Source: Sutcliffiella horikoshii (lineage in GTDB: Bacteria > Bacillota > Bacilli > Bacillales > Bacillaceae_I). From it: a stretch of DNA of 64,000 nucleotides. The stretch spans positions 4,154,001-4,218,000 of the forward strand of contig NZ_CP020880.1 of the NCBI RefSeq assembly GCF_002157855.1. Reading direction: 5' to 3'. The position numbers and the translations under genes were made by a program. Position 1 is the first letter of the stretch. Each line of letters begins with the position of its first letter. The notes under the pieces are model-generated. The model saw nothing but the letters and a program-made list of their open reading frames with translations, ran no database searches and was not told the DNA's origin. Shown piece by piece: positions 23,946-31,716 of the stretch.

Positions 23946-24671
23946 CTATGTTTCTTTTTGTATCTCAATCTTCATTTCTCTGGCCATGTCTTTGGCGACG
24001 GGGGTGATTTTGCTTTCTTTTGGAACGGTGATGGTTTTTACGTTTTCTCTTGCTGCATGTTCAATGTGTTTTGCCATGATAAGTGGTTGTTTATCTTTAT
24101 ACTGTTGATGCTGTTCTTTGGCTGTCCGTAAAAGTTGCTTTAACGGGACCCACTTCACTTGGTCTTTTTGGGTGGTGCGCAAGTAACTTTGCAATTTTTC
24201 CTGAACAGAATGTGGTGCAAGGATCTGTTGGTATACCCCAAGCTCGACTTCGTTGTGGGCAATGACGATTGGCTTGCCTAACAACTGAAATTGGATCGCT
24301 GTGTAAGACGTTCGATCATCATCCACCATCAATGCAAGCTTTGATACTAATTGAAAAGAGGCAACCGGCAAGATAAGCAGGTCTGTGAAATTCCAAAGCT
24401 TCTCTAATTGTCGGTAGTCTGCTTGGTCCAAAGACAAAACATCCTGCTCCCCTTTAAGCAGTTCCTCCCACTCCTTTGAAGCTACTAATTGCACTTGGAA
24501 GGACTGCTTGATTTCCGTAACCGCTTTCAAAATAAGTTCTGGATTACTGGAGAAATAATTTAAAAGAACGGTGATGGTCGGTTTTTCCTGACTGTTTCCC
24601 TGCTCGGACATGTAAGTTTCGACCGCCTGCCTGACAAGCTCCTTAACCTTTTCCTTTACATCCACAGCCAC
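23946..24671 (-). CDS. BMC-associated flavoprotein-like protein
   Basis: About 241 residues. An N-terminal amphipathic helix (VDVKEKVKELVRQAVETYM) looks like an encapsulation peptide. The body resembles the flavin-binding flavoprotein fold (LLILPVASFQLVSKLALMVDD, GKPIVIAHNEVELG). The C-terminus (TITVPKESKITPVAKDMAREM) has a 'VP-ITP-AKD-A-E' tail seen in several BMC proteins. Its reaction is unknown; it is the only candidate redox partner in the operon for recycling NADH. GTG at 24671 lies within the end of the pduL gene (29-base overlap); a second GTG two codons later is equally well placed. Confidence 0.65.
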   Translation of the reverse strand: MAVDVKEKVKELVRQAVETYMSEQGNSQEKPTITVLLNYFSSNPELILKAVTEIKQSFQVQLVASKEWEELLKGEQDVLSLDQADYRQLEKLWNFTDLLILPVASFQLVSKLALMVDDDRTSYTAIQFQLLGKPIVIAHNEVELGVYQQILAPHSVQEKLQSYLRTTQKDQVKWVPLKQLLRTAKEQHQQYKDKQPLIMAKHIEHAARENVKTITVPKESKITPVAKDMAREMKIEIQKET

Positions 24672-25332
24672 AACCTCCCTCCGTATCTGGAGAACACTTT
24701 ATGGCAGTGATTTCGCCATGCTGGCCATTCTTTATGTTGGCCGCATTCGCCTCATCGAGATCGATATGCATTTCCAGCCTGTATGTTGGAGAGATTCGAA
24801 TAAGAACATTGGTGTAAGTGACGCCTCTGGGACCATCGACTTTTATATCCACCATGTCTCCGTCTTTCACGCGAAAATTTTCTCCGTCATCTGGATGCAT
24901 GTGGATATGACGGGAGGCACAAATCAATCCTTCGTCCAACTTCAGTTGACCTCTTGGACCCATGAGAATGATAGATTCTGACCCCTCTAACTCTCCAGAC
25001 TGACGAATCGGCGGCGTAACGCCTAATGTAAACCCGTCAAAAAGAGAGATTTCCACTTGCGTTTTGCCTCGTGCCGGGCCCAAAACCCGTACATTAGGGA
25101 TCCTCCCTTTTGGACCGATTAGTGTGACCGTTTCTTTTGCGGCAAACTGGTCAGGCTGAGAAAGGTCCTTTAGCTTTTTCAGCTCATAGCCCCGCCCGAA
25201 CAGCCGCTCCACATGCTCGGGAGACAAGTGGACATGCCTGTTGGATACAGCAATCGGGACCTGTTTTTTGGCTGTTTGCATCGTGTTTTGAACCACCTCT
25301 TGCACCAGTGCCTTTATGGTTGCTCGATCCAT
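24643..25332 (-). CDS. pduL: BMC phosphate propanoyltransferase (PduL type)
   Basis: A 229-residue zinc-dependent phosphotransacylase that converts acetyl-CoA plus phosphate to acetyl-phosphate and free CoA, recycling CoA in the lumen. Two tandem PduL domains with zinc-binding NRHVHLS (31-37) and ASRHIHMHPDD. Residues 1-22 (MDRATIKALVQEVVQNTMQT) are the family's encapsulation helix. The C-terminus is unusual, ending GGCGCGCKGKG. ATG at 25332 has GGGGGAGGG eight bases upstream, four bases after the deoR stop. Confidence 0.92.
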   Translation of the reverse strand: MDRATIKALVQEVVQNTMQTAKKQVPIAVSNRHVHLSPEHVERLFGRGYELKKLKDLSQPDQFAAKETVTLIGPKGRIPNVRVLGPARGKTQVEISLFDGFTLGVTPPIRQSGELEGSESIILMGPRGQLKLDEGLICASRHIHMHPDDGENFRVKDGDMVDIKVDGPRGVTYTNVLIRISPTYRLEMHIDLDEANAANIKNGQHGEITAIKCSPDTEGGCGCGCKGKG

Positions 25333-25336
25333 AATT

Positions 25337-26287
25337 TTAACCCTCCCCCATTTCCAACAAAGCTTTTGCCGTATATTGATCGGTGATGAGGACATTGGCA
25401 TACTTACCGTTCAGTGCCCCCATGATTCCTTCTACCTTTTTGTTTCCGCCTGCAACGAGAATGCTATATTCCTTTTCTGCAAGGTGTGTAAGCTCAACGC
25501 CTATTGTTCGTTCATTTAATGATTGATTGCTTATGTGTCCGTTTATATCGATGAACCGTGAGCAAATATCTGCGACTGTTTCGTTTTTCTTTAACGTCTC
25601 CACATCGCTGTCTAAAAAGTAACCTGCTCTCATCAAAGTGGATTGTTCTCCAGCTTCCCCTACTGTATAGACAGCGATATTGGCCTTTTTACCAAGCTCT
25701 AGAACCTTGTTAATATGGCGGTCAGCCACAATTGCCTGCTTTACGACTGGATGATCGACAACTGCCGGGACAGGGAGGAAATGTGGTGTAGTATGGAAAG
25801 CCGTTGCCAGTCCATTAATAATGTCAGCGGCATGCGTATTTAACTCCGAATAACTGACGCCACCATTCAATTGCACGATTTTCACATCATGCACACTTTT
25901 AGGATTGAGCTGCTGAGACAATTGATAGAGTGTCGTACCCCAAGTAATACCGATCGTATCGCCCGTTTTAACGATGCCATATAAATACTCGGCTGCTGCC
26001 TCCCCAACTTTTTGCTTAATATGACTATCTTCATACGCAGGGACGGAGGCAACCACACAATCTTTCAACCTAAATCTTTCTATTAGTTGAGAAGCCAGCC
26101 CATTCACATCTTCTGTTGGATCACAAATCTTGATATGTACAACTCCGTCCTGTTTGGCTTGATCTAAAAGCCGCGATACAGTAGGGCGTGAGACGCCAAG
26201 CGTTTTGGCAATCTCCTGTTGGCTATAATTAAAGAGGTAATACATTTTAGCCACTTCTACTAAACGGGCTATCTTTTCATTTTGCAT
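25337..26287 (-). CDS. deoR: DeoR (SorC family) deoxyribonucleoside regulator
   Basis: A 316-residue SorC-family repressor: helix-turn-helix at about residues 19-42 (YSQQEIAKTLGVSRPTVSRLL), then a sugar-phosphate-binding domain (GDTIGITWGTTLYQLSQQL, VQLNGGVS, and AVVDHPVVKQAIV). In B. subtilis the homologous DeoR represses deoC-nupC-pdp and is released by deoxyribose-5-phosphate, the substrate of the DeoC encoded at the end of this operon. It is the first gene, so it is probably autoregulated; a matching operator lies 17-34 bases upstream of its start. Confidence 0.88.
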   Translation of the reverse strand: MQNEKIARLVEVAKMYYLFNYSQQEIAKTLGVSRPTVSRLLDQAKQDGVVHIKICDPTEDVNGLASQLIERFRLKDCVVASVPAYEDSHIKQKVGEAAAEYLYGIVKTGDTIGITWGTTLYQLSQQLNPKSVHDVKIVQLNGGVSYSELNTHAADIINGLATAFHTTPHFLPVPAVVDHPVVKQAIVADRHINKVLELGKKANIAVYTVGEAGEQSTLMRAGYFLDSDVETLKKNETVADICSRFIDINGHISNQSLNERTIGVELTHLAEKEYSILVAGGNKKVEGIMGALNGKYANVLITDQYTAKALLEMGEG

Positions 26288-26303
26288 ACTCGTTTCACCC
26301 GAT

Positions 26304-26321
26304 TTTCAAATTATGTTCATT
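26304..26321 (-). promoter_or_regulatory. Candidate DeoR operator, BMC operon
   Basis: Minus strand AATGAACATAATTTGAAA. It matches 14 of 18 positions of the B. subtilis DeoR palindrome as I remember it (ATTGAACAAAATTTCAAT). Position between promoter and deoR start suits repression. The remembered consensus needs checking. Confidence 0.6.
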
Positions 26322-26420
26322 GAAGTTATACAAAATTGCTTAGAATCATGAAGAATCTTGTAGAATGATAGAGTTATTCTAGGAAATCCGGCACTGTAGT
26401 GAACACTTGTAAACTCACCT

Positions 26421-26435
26421 TTGAACATATGTTAA
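26421..26435. promoter_or_regulatory. Second TGAACATA palindrome upstream of deoR
   Basis: TTGAACATATGTTAA contains the perfect 10-base palindrome AACATATGTT and the TGAACATA core seen in the other candidate DeoR sites. It lies about 115 bases from the first site, a spacing that could allow DNA looping. Apart from this, the other operator and a cre-like site, nothing else is seen in 26288-26524. Confidence 0.4.
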
Positions 26436-26493
26436 TTTAATTATAAACCTAGTAAAAATTCTGTCAATATATTTTATTTTAAATAGTCAGATA

Positions 26494-26507
26494 TGTAAGC
26501 GTTTAAT
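26494..26507. promoter_or_regulatory. Imperfect cre-like site
   Basis: TGTAAGCGTTTAAT matches the cre consensus except at the last two positions. Upstream of the deoR-BMC operon, where carbon catabolite control would be expected. Confidence 0.4.
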
Positions 26508-26524
26508 ATTTTAAGTAACAAAAA

Positions 26525-26552
26525 ACACGCCCTCTATAAAAAGAGAGCGTGT
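26525..26552 (-). terminator. Terminator of nucleoside transporter operon
   Basis: ACACGCCCTCT pairs with AGAGAGCGTGT (one mismatch), followed on the minus strand by six T residues. It separates the importer from the deoR-BMC operon. Confidence 0.88.
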
Positions 26553-26562
26553 CTTGAAAATT

Positions 26563-27513
26563 TTATCGTTTTCCAGAATCAAATGGTTCTCCTACCGCTT
26601 TTGGAGCTTGAGAGGATTTAGAGAACACGATTAACGCAATTAACGTTACAACGTATGGGAATACCTTCAAGAATACTGGCGGAATGACAGCTAAAGAAGG
26701 AATTACCTGTGAAACGTTCGCAACCGTAGTAGCAAAACCAAAGAACAGAGTTGCCGCCAGAATTCCAAGCGGTTTCCACTGCCCGAAGATTAAGGAAGCA
26801 AGTGCCAAGAAACCAAGTCCAGCTACTGTTCCGTTAAATTCTCCTCCAGTTGTTACGATGAAGACCGCACCACCCAGACCTGAGAACGCTCCGGAGATCA
26901 TAACGCCGATATAACGCATTTTACTTACGCTGATTCCTGCTGCTTCTGCTGCATGTGGATGCTCACCACATGAACGAAGGCGCAGTCCGAAAGGTGTTTT
27001 ATAGAGCATGAATGCACTTACTAGCAAAATAGCTAGAACAAGCCATGTTGTTGCATACGTTCTAGTGAATAGCAAACTACCTATCACTGGAATATCCGAT
27101 AAGAAAGGAACATTAAAAGGTTTTAATGTGCTGATTTGGATGTTTCCGCTACCTGTAATATTACGTGCCAAGAACACCGTGATAGCTGCAGCAATCATAT
27201 TGATGGCTGTACCACTGATGATCTGGTTGGCATGAAGGTTAATACTTGCAAACGCATGAAGAAGGGAGAACAATAATCCCATCAAAGTAGCAAGTGCCAG
27301 ACCGATCCAGATTGCTTTTTGTTGGCCAGGCATCATTTCCTGCATGTTCAAAATGACAAGCGCTCCAGTAAATGCCCCAATGACCATTAATCCTTCTAAA
27401 CCAATGTTAACAACTCCACTTCGCTCACTGAATAAAGCTCCTAGCGCTGTGATCAAAAGAGGGATAGTGAAGATGATTGCGTACGGTGCTATTTGTTGAA
27501 TCACTGTCCACAT
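26563..27513 (-). CDS. nupQ: Nucleoside ABC transporter permease (NupQ type)
   Basis: A 316-residue membrane protein of the BmpA-linked nucleoside importer family (YufQ/NupQ). About eight hydrophobic segments; characteristic segments include SGVVNIGLEGLMVIGAF near residue 32 and GVMISGAFSGLGGAVFI. With NupP it forms the membrane channel for guanosine-type nucleosides. Encoded four bases after NupP and ended by a clear terminator. Lies directly upstream of the deoR-BMC operon, suggesting a supply of deoxyribonucleosides. Confidence 0.87.
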   Translation of the reverse strand: MWTVIQQIAPYAIIFTIPLLITALGALFSERSGVVNIGLEGLMVIGAFTGALVILNMQEMMPGQQKAIWIGLALATLMGLLFSLLHAFASINLHANQIISGTAINMIAAAITVFLARNITGSGNIQISTLKPFNVPFLSDIPVIGSLLFTRTYATTWLVLAILLVSAFMLYKTPFGLRLRSCGEHPHAAEAAGISVSKMRYIGVMISGAFSGLGGAVFIVTTGGEFNGTVAGLGFLALASLIFGQWKPLGILAATLFFGFATTVANVSQVIPSLAVIPPVFLKVFPYVVTLIALIVFSKSSQAPKAVGEPFDSGKR

Positions 27514-27516
27514 ACC

Positions 27517-28602
27517 TTATACCTCCTCCTTCTTTTGAGCATTGTTTTGAGTTGCTACCGGTTGTCTATTTTTCTTTTTATTAATAAAGAAACGAATCAT
27601 GCGATCTATTAAGATGCTTGTTGCTGCGAAATAGATAATGATTGCAATGATAGAATCTGCTATTTCAGGTGGAATCTCTGTCATCGCGTTCATAAATCCG
27701 CGACCGGAATAAAGAAGACCGAAGAAAATAGCTGCTAACAATACCCCGATACCTGTGTTTGCACCTAAAAGTGCTACCGCAATTCCATCAAAACCTTGGG
27801 TAGGTAAAATACCGATTTGGATACTTGTCGCATTTCCTGCATAGAATGCCACTCCCCCAAGACCAGCCAAACCACCGGCAATAACCATGGAAGTAACGAT
27901 ACTTCTGTTTACTGCAATACCGGCATATTCCGCTGAATCACGGTTAAATCCAACCGCCTTCAACTCATAACCAAGCGTAGTTTTATTGATGATAAAAGAG
28001 AAGATGATCACTGCAATCGCAGCAATAAATAAACCAAGGTTAATATAAGAGCCATCAAACATTTCTGTTAAAATTGGTGTTCGTAACGATGCGGATTCTG
28101 GTAGTTTTTTAGATTCTGTTTCCAAAAACTCGCCCTTAAAGTAGGCAGGAACCGCATAATATACCGTCCAGTAGGCAATCCAGTTCATCATGATCGTTGA
28201 TACTACTTCATGTACGTTGAACTTTGCCTTCAAAAGACCAGGGATAAAAGCCCAAAGTGCTCCCCCGATAAAACCTGCCACGACCATCATTACTAACAGT
28301 ACTGGTCTGGACAAATCAAAAGTCAGTCCGACCGCAACAGCACAAAAACCACCAAAGAGCATTTGTCCTGCCGCTCCGATATTAAACAAGCCGGTACGGA
28401 AAGCAAATGCTACCGATAGACCAGTGAAAATAAGCGGTGTCGCTGTTGCAAGCGTGTTTCCGATTCTCGAAAGATTCTTTAATCCGCCTTCAAATAAATA
28501 TTTATATCCTTCCACAGGATTGTTTCCTGTGACTGCCATCAATATCGCACCTGCAATCAAACCGAAAAGGACAGCAAGCAACGAGATTATGCCATTTCTC
28601 AT
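27517..28602 (-). CDS. nupP: Nucleoside ABC transporter permease (NupP type)
   Basis: A 361-residue permease with about nine hydrophobic segments and a basic C-terminal tail (INKKKNRQP). Family marks are GLFNIGAAGQMLFGGF near residue 72 and MVIAGGLAGLGGVAFYAG. Its start overlaps the end of the ATPase gene by four bases (ATGA). Partner of NupQ in the inner-membrane complex. Confidence 0.87.
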   Translation of the reverse strand: MRNGIISLLAVLFGLIAGAILMAVTGNNPVEGYKYLFEGGLKNLSRIGNTLATATPLIFTGLSVAFAFRTGLFNIGAAGQMLFGGFCAVAVGLTFDLSRPVLLVMMVVAGFIGGALWAFIPGLLKAKFNVHEVVSTIMMNWIAYWTVYYAVPAYFKGEFLETESKKLPESASLRTPILTEMFDGSYINLGLFIAAIAVIIFSFIINKTTLGYELKAVGFNRDSAEYAGIAVNRSIVTSMVIAGGLAGLGGVAFYAGNATSIQIGILPTQGFDGIAVALLGANTGIGVLLAAIFFGLLYSGRGFMNAMTEIPPEIADSIIAIIIYFAATSILIDRMIRFFINKKKNRQPVATQNNAQKKEEV

Positions 28603-30122
28603 TCTTCTTCCCCCTTCATCACGCCTGCCATCATCAGACCAAGTTCGTTCTCGTTTGTTTCCTTTGCATTCACGATTCCAACTAGTTGGCCATTATTCAC
28701 AACAGCGATGCGATCTGAAACATTCAATACCTCATCTAGTTCCAAGGACACTAGCAAAACAGCTTTCCCTTTGTCTCGTTGTTCCACAAGTCTTTTGTGG
28801 ATGTATTCGATCGAACCAACATCAAGTCCACGCGTCGGCTGAACAGCAATAAGCAGAGTCGGATCTAATTCGATCTCCCGCCCGATTACCGCCTTTTGCT
28901 GGTTACCGCCTGAAAGGGACCTGGCAATGGACTTACCGCCTTCACCAGAACGGACATCAAAGTTTTTAATAATATTATCTGCATGTTTTTTAATCGCAGC
29001 AAAATTAAGGACGCCACGTTTGGAGTATGGCTCTTTATGGTACAATTCTAAAACCATATTTTCTTCAATTGTATAATCTAAAACTAGTCCATGCTTGTGA
29101 CGGTCTTCCGGAATATGAGCGATCCCGCTTGCGATTCTAGAACGAACCGGCATTTTGGTGATGTCTTTTCCTTCAAAAAGAATGGTTCCGGAGTCCGCTT
29201 GCTTCAAGCCAGTAATGCTTTCCACTATTTCTGCCTGACCATTACCGTCTACCCCTGCTATTCCTAGAATTTCGCCTTTTTTCAGTTCTAAAGACAGGTT
29301 TTTAAGGGCTACCACATCTTTGCCCTTCTTTACTGAAACATTGTCCATTTTTAATACAACGTCGCTTGGAGTAGCTTCTGTTTTGTCGACTTTAAAGTTG
29401 ACTTCACGTCCAACCATCATTTCAGCCATTTGTTCTTTGGACGTTTCCGCCACATTTACCGTGCCAATTGTCTTTCCTCTTCTGATAACTGTACACCTGT
29501 CCGCCATCGCCTTAATTTCTTTCAGTTTGTGCGTGATAATAATAATGGATTTACCTTCTGCGATAAGGTTCTTCATAATCTTACCCAGTTCCTCAATTTC
29601 CTGAGGAGTAAGAACCGCAGTAGGCTCGTCCAAAATAAGTACGTCAGCCTGACGATAAAGCATCTTCAGAATTTCAACACGCTGTTGCATGCCAACGGAA
29701 ATGTCTTCAATTTTGGCATGTGGATCCACATTCAAGCCATATTTTTTAGACAAATCTTCAATTCTTTTGCTGGCTGTTTTCTTATCAAGCACATACATTT
29801 TATGCAATTCGGAACCAAGCATAATGTTCTCTGTTACCGTAAAATTACTGACCAGCTTGAAGTGTTGGTGGACCATCCCGATACCGAGTTTTGTCGCGAC
29901 ATTAGGGTTGGCAATTTTCATTTCCTTGCCATTTATTTTTATAGATCCTCTATCCGGTTGATACATACCGAACAAAATAGCCATCAGCGTTGATTTCCCG
30001 GCACCATTTTCTCCAAGAAGGGCGTGAATTTCCCCTTGCTTCAGACGAAGTGTAATATCATCATTGGCAACTATTCCAGTAAATTCTTTCCGGATATTGA
30101 GCATCTCCACTACATAGTCCAT
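28599..30122 (-). CDS. nupO: Nucleoside ABC transporter tandem ATPase (NupO type)
   Basis: A 507-residue protein with two ABC modules, as in ribose/nucleoside importers. Module 1: Walker A GENGAGKSTL (about 37-46), signature ISVGMQQRVEI and Walker B LILDEPTAVL. Module 2 has a degenerate Walker A (GVDGNGQAEI) and signature LSGGNQQKAVIGRE. The ATG follows GGGAG at nine bases. About 370 bases separate it from nupN, holding a terminator-like hairpin and repeat copy C, so it may be expressed at lower level than the binding lipoprotein. Confidence 0.9.
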   Translation of the reverse strand: MDYVVEMLNIRKEFTGIVANDDITLRLKQGEIHALLGENGAGKSTLMAILFGMYQPDRGSIKINGKEMKIANPNVATKLGIGMVHQHFKLVSNFTVTENIMLGSELHKMYVLDKKTASKRIEDLSKKYGLNVDPHAKIEDISVGMQQRVEILKMLYRQADVLILDEPTAVLTPQEIEELGKIMKNLIAEGKSIIIITHKLKEIKAMADRCTVIRRGKTIGTVNVAETSKEQMAEMMVGREVNFKVDKTEATPSDVVLKMDNVSVKKGKDVVALKNLSLELKKGEILGIAGVDGNGQAEIVESITGLKQADSGTILFEGKDITKMPVRSRIASGIAHIPEDRHKHGLVLDYTIEENMVLELYHKEPYSKRGVLNFAAIKKHADNIIKNFDVRSGEGGKSIARSLSGGNQQKAVIGREIELDPTLLIAVQPTRGLDVGSIEYIHKRLVEQRDKGKAVLLVSLELDEVLNVSDRIAVVNNGQLVGIVNAKETNENELGLMMAGVMKGEEE

Positions 30123-30201
30123 AGAGTGATTCTCCCTTTTTTGTTTTTGGTTTTTTCACAAAGGTTACCGTTTATAAGTTGTCCCGTTTCTTTTCGTAGC
30201 A

Positions 30202-30315
30202 GCCACTTGCTTTCCTCGGGGAGGGCCGAGAGCCTCCTCGGCTTTGCCTGCGGGGTCTCTCGTTTCCCTCTATCTCCCGCAGGAGTCAAGTGGCTTCCAC
30301 TCCAATCCACTAATT
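30202..30315. repeat. Dispersed long-hairpin repeat, copy C
   Basis: Arms GCCACTTG (30202-30209) and CAAGTGGC (30287-30294) are complementary; the core has CTTTCCTCGGGG, GAGAGCCTCCTCGG, GCGGGGTCTCTC and CTCCCGCAGGAGTC, then CTCCAATCCACTA as in copy B. It lies between nupN and nupO and is more diverged than A and B are from each other. Confidence 0.8.
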
Positions 30316-30403
30316 CCAAAAACTCCATAAACTCCAATAACTTTGCCAAAACAGTTTATTTATCCCAAGAGGACAGACAACTAACCTCTTACATTTGCAT
30401 TAA

Positions 30404-30427
30404 AAAAGGCGGGTCACCCCGCCTTTT
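30404..30427 (-). terminator. Terminator or attenuator after nupN
   Basis: AAAAGGCGGG pairs with CCCGCCTTTT around a 4-base loop, with six T residues on the minus strand. It follows the binding-lipoprotein gene but precedes nupOPQ; partial readthrough would give excess binding protein. Confidence 0.85.
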
Positions 30428-30490
30428 CTTTATCAATCTGAATCTAGCAAACGAATTTGCTCTAGATGATTACGCTAGGTAATGCACGTA

Positions 30491-31597
30491 TTACTTGATC
30501 AAATCGCCTTGCTCAGCAGATACTTCTACTTCACCGGATTTGATTAGTTCAAAGATCTCATCAACTTTAGTAGTTGTTTCATCACTTAAGTTTGGATTTT
30601 CTTCAGGAAGTCCAATACCATCGTTTTTCGCATCAAATGTAAGAGTTTCGCCACCTGGGAACTCTCCATCGATTTCTGCTTTGATCATATCAGCTGCAGC
30701 TGTGTCGATTTTCTTCATTGCAGAAGTTAAGACTACAGAATCACCGCTATCCATTTTTCCTTCTTCGTATTGGTCAACGTCTACACCGACCATCCATACA
30801 TCGTCTCCGCCTTCAACCCGAGTTTTCGCTTCGTTGATTGCCCCAACGCCAACTCCACCCGCTGCTGCGAAGATTACATTTACACCACGGTCAAACATTG
30901 CTCCAGCAATTTGCTGACCTGCAGCTACATCGTCAAATGTACCTTGGTACACGACGTTTTCTTCTTTAATGCTTACATTTGTATCTAAGTTTTCGTTAGC
31001 ATACGCAATACCTTGTTGGAAGCCCCAGTTGAACTTTTGAACTGGAGGAATTTCCATACCACCGATGAATCCAGCTTCGCCTTCTTTTAACTCAAGAGCC
31101 GTAGCAACACCAGCTAAGAATCCAGCTTCGTGCTCTGCGAAGAAGATAGATACTGTATTTTCACCCACTACTGGGTTGAAATCGCCATTATGTGGAGATC
31201 CGTCGATTAGGACGAACTTTGCATCTTCATATTGACTTTGTGCTTGGAAAACCGCTGTTTCAAATTTAAATCCAGGAGTAACAATAAATTTAAATTCTGC
31301 ATCATATAAGTTTGTAATTTCTTGCATGTAGTCAGCTTCTGTAGTACCTGCCGGCTTTAAGTATTTCTCTTTAATGCCGAAGTCTTCTTTTGCTTGAAGA
31401 ATCCCATTCCAAGTTCCTTCGTTAAAAGATTTGTCATCGATTGTCCCAGCATCTGTAACCATTCCGACCATTAAGTCAGAACCGCTGCCATCGCCAGAAG
31501 CAGTGTCAGAACTACCATTGTTGTCCGTACCGCAACCTACTAAAAAGATCATCGTGGTTAAAACAGTGATGATCGTTGCAATTAAACCCTTTTTCAT
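30491..31597 (-). CDS. nupN: Nucleoside-binding BMP-family lipoprotein (NupN type)
   Basis: A 368-residue basic-membrane-protein/Med-family lipoprotein. Signal peptide and lipobox VGC (Cys22), acidic Ser/Gly linker, then MVGMVTDAGTIDDKSFNEGTW, the family hallmark near residues 43-63, plus GFKFETAVFQAQ and IFAAAGGVGVGAI. Captures nucleosides outside the cell for NupOPQ. ATG follows GGGGGAG. A SigA-type promoter and a candidate DeoR operator lie upstream, linking it to the BMC regulon. Confidence 0.88.
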   Translation of the reverse strand: MKKGLIATIITVLTTMIFLVGCGTDNNGSSDTASGDGSGSDLMVGMVTDAGTIDDKSFNEGTWNGILQAKEDFGIKEKYLKPAGTTEADYMQEITNLYDAEFKFIVTPGFKFETAVFQAQSQYEDAKFVLIDGSPHNGDFNPVVGENTVSIFFAEHEAGFLAGVATALELKEGEAGFIGGMEIPPVQKFNWGFQQGIAYANENLDTNVSIKEENVVYQGTFDDVAAGQQIAGAMFDRGVNVIFAAAGGVGVGAINEAKTRVEGGDDVWMVGVDVDQYEEGKMDSGDSVVLTSAMKKIDTAAADMIKAEIDGEFPGGETLTFDAKNDGIGLPEENPNLSDETTTKVDEIFELIKSGEVEVSAEQGDLIK

Positions 31598-31654
31598 GCC
31601 TTAACTCCCCCAAAATTATAAATTTATAGTAAATTGAAAACCCTTACTATCATT

Positions 31655-31683
31655 ACTATATTCGTAAACTTCCAATATTTCAA
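31655..31683 (-). promoter_or_regulatory. SigA-type promoter of nupN
   Basis: Minus strand TTGAAA (31678-31683), 17-base spacer, TATAGT (31655-31660). Two mismatches in total to the consensus; predicted start near 31648. Confidence 0.7.
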
Positions 31684-31698
31684 TATATGTTTTTCAAA

Positions 31699-31716
31699 GA
31701 TGAACATATTTTCATG
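31699..31716 (+). promoter_or_regulatory. Candidate DeoR operator upstream of nupN
   Basis: GATGAACATATTTTCATG shares the TGAACATA-A/T-TTT core with the site before deoR and lies about 51-68 bases upstream of the predicted nupN transcription start. The rest of the gene-free stretch 31598-31988 holds the nupN promoter, a small hairpin at 31802-31826 (AAAGGGG/CCCCTTT) and the rluF leader. Confidence 0.55.

Noticed and set aside
23534-23968. Minus-strand frames of 76-144 codons between the flavoprotein and BMC-P genes
   Set aside because: Out of frame with the BMC-P gene and generated by repeat copy B; Arg/His-rich low-complexity translation.
18574-25401. Ethanolamine (eut) or propanediol (pdu) compartment
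   Set aside because: No ammonia-lyase, diol dehydratase or cobalamin genes; DeoC, TIM and RpiB define a sugar-phosphate compartment instead.
30024-30482. Plus-strand frame of 152 codons upstream of nupO
   Set aside because: Antisense to nupO start, repeat copy C and a terminator; not gene-like.
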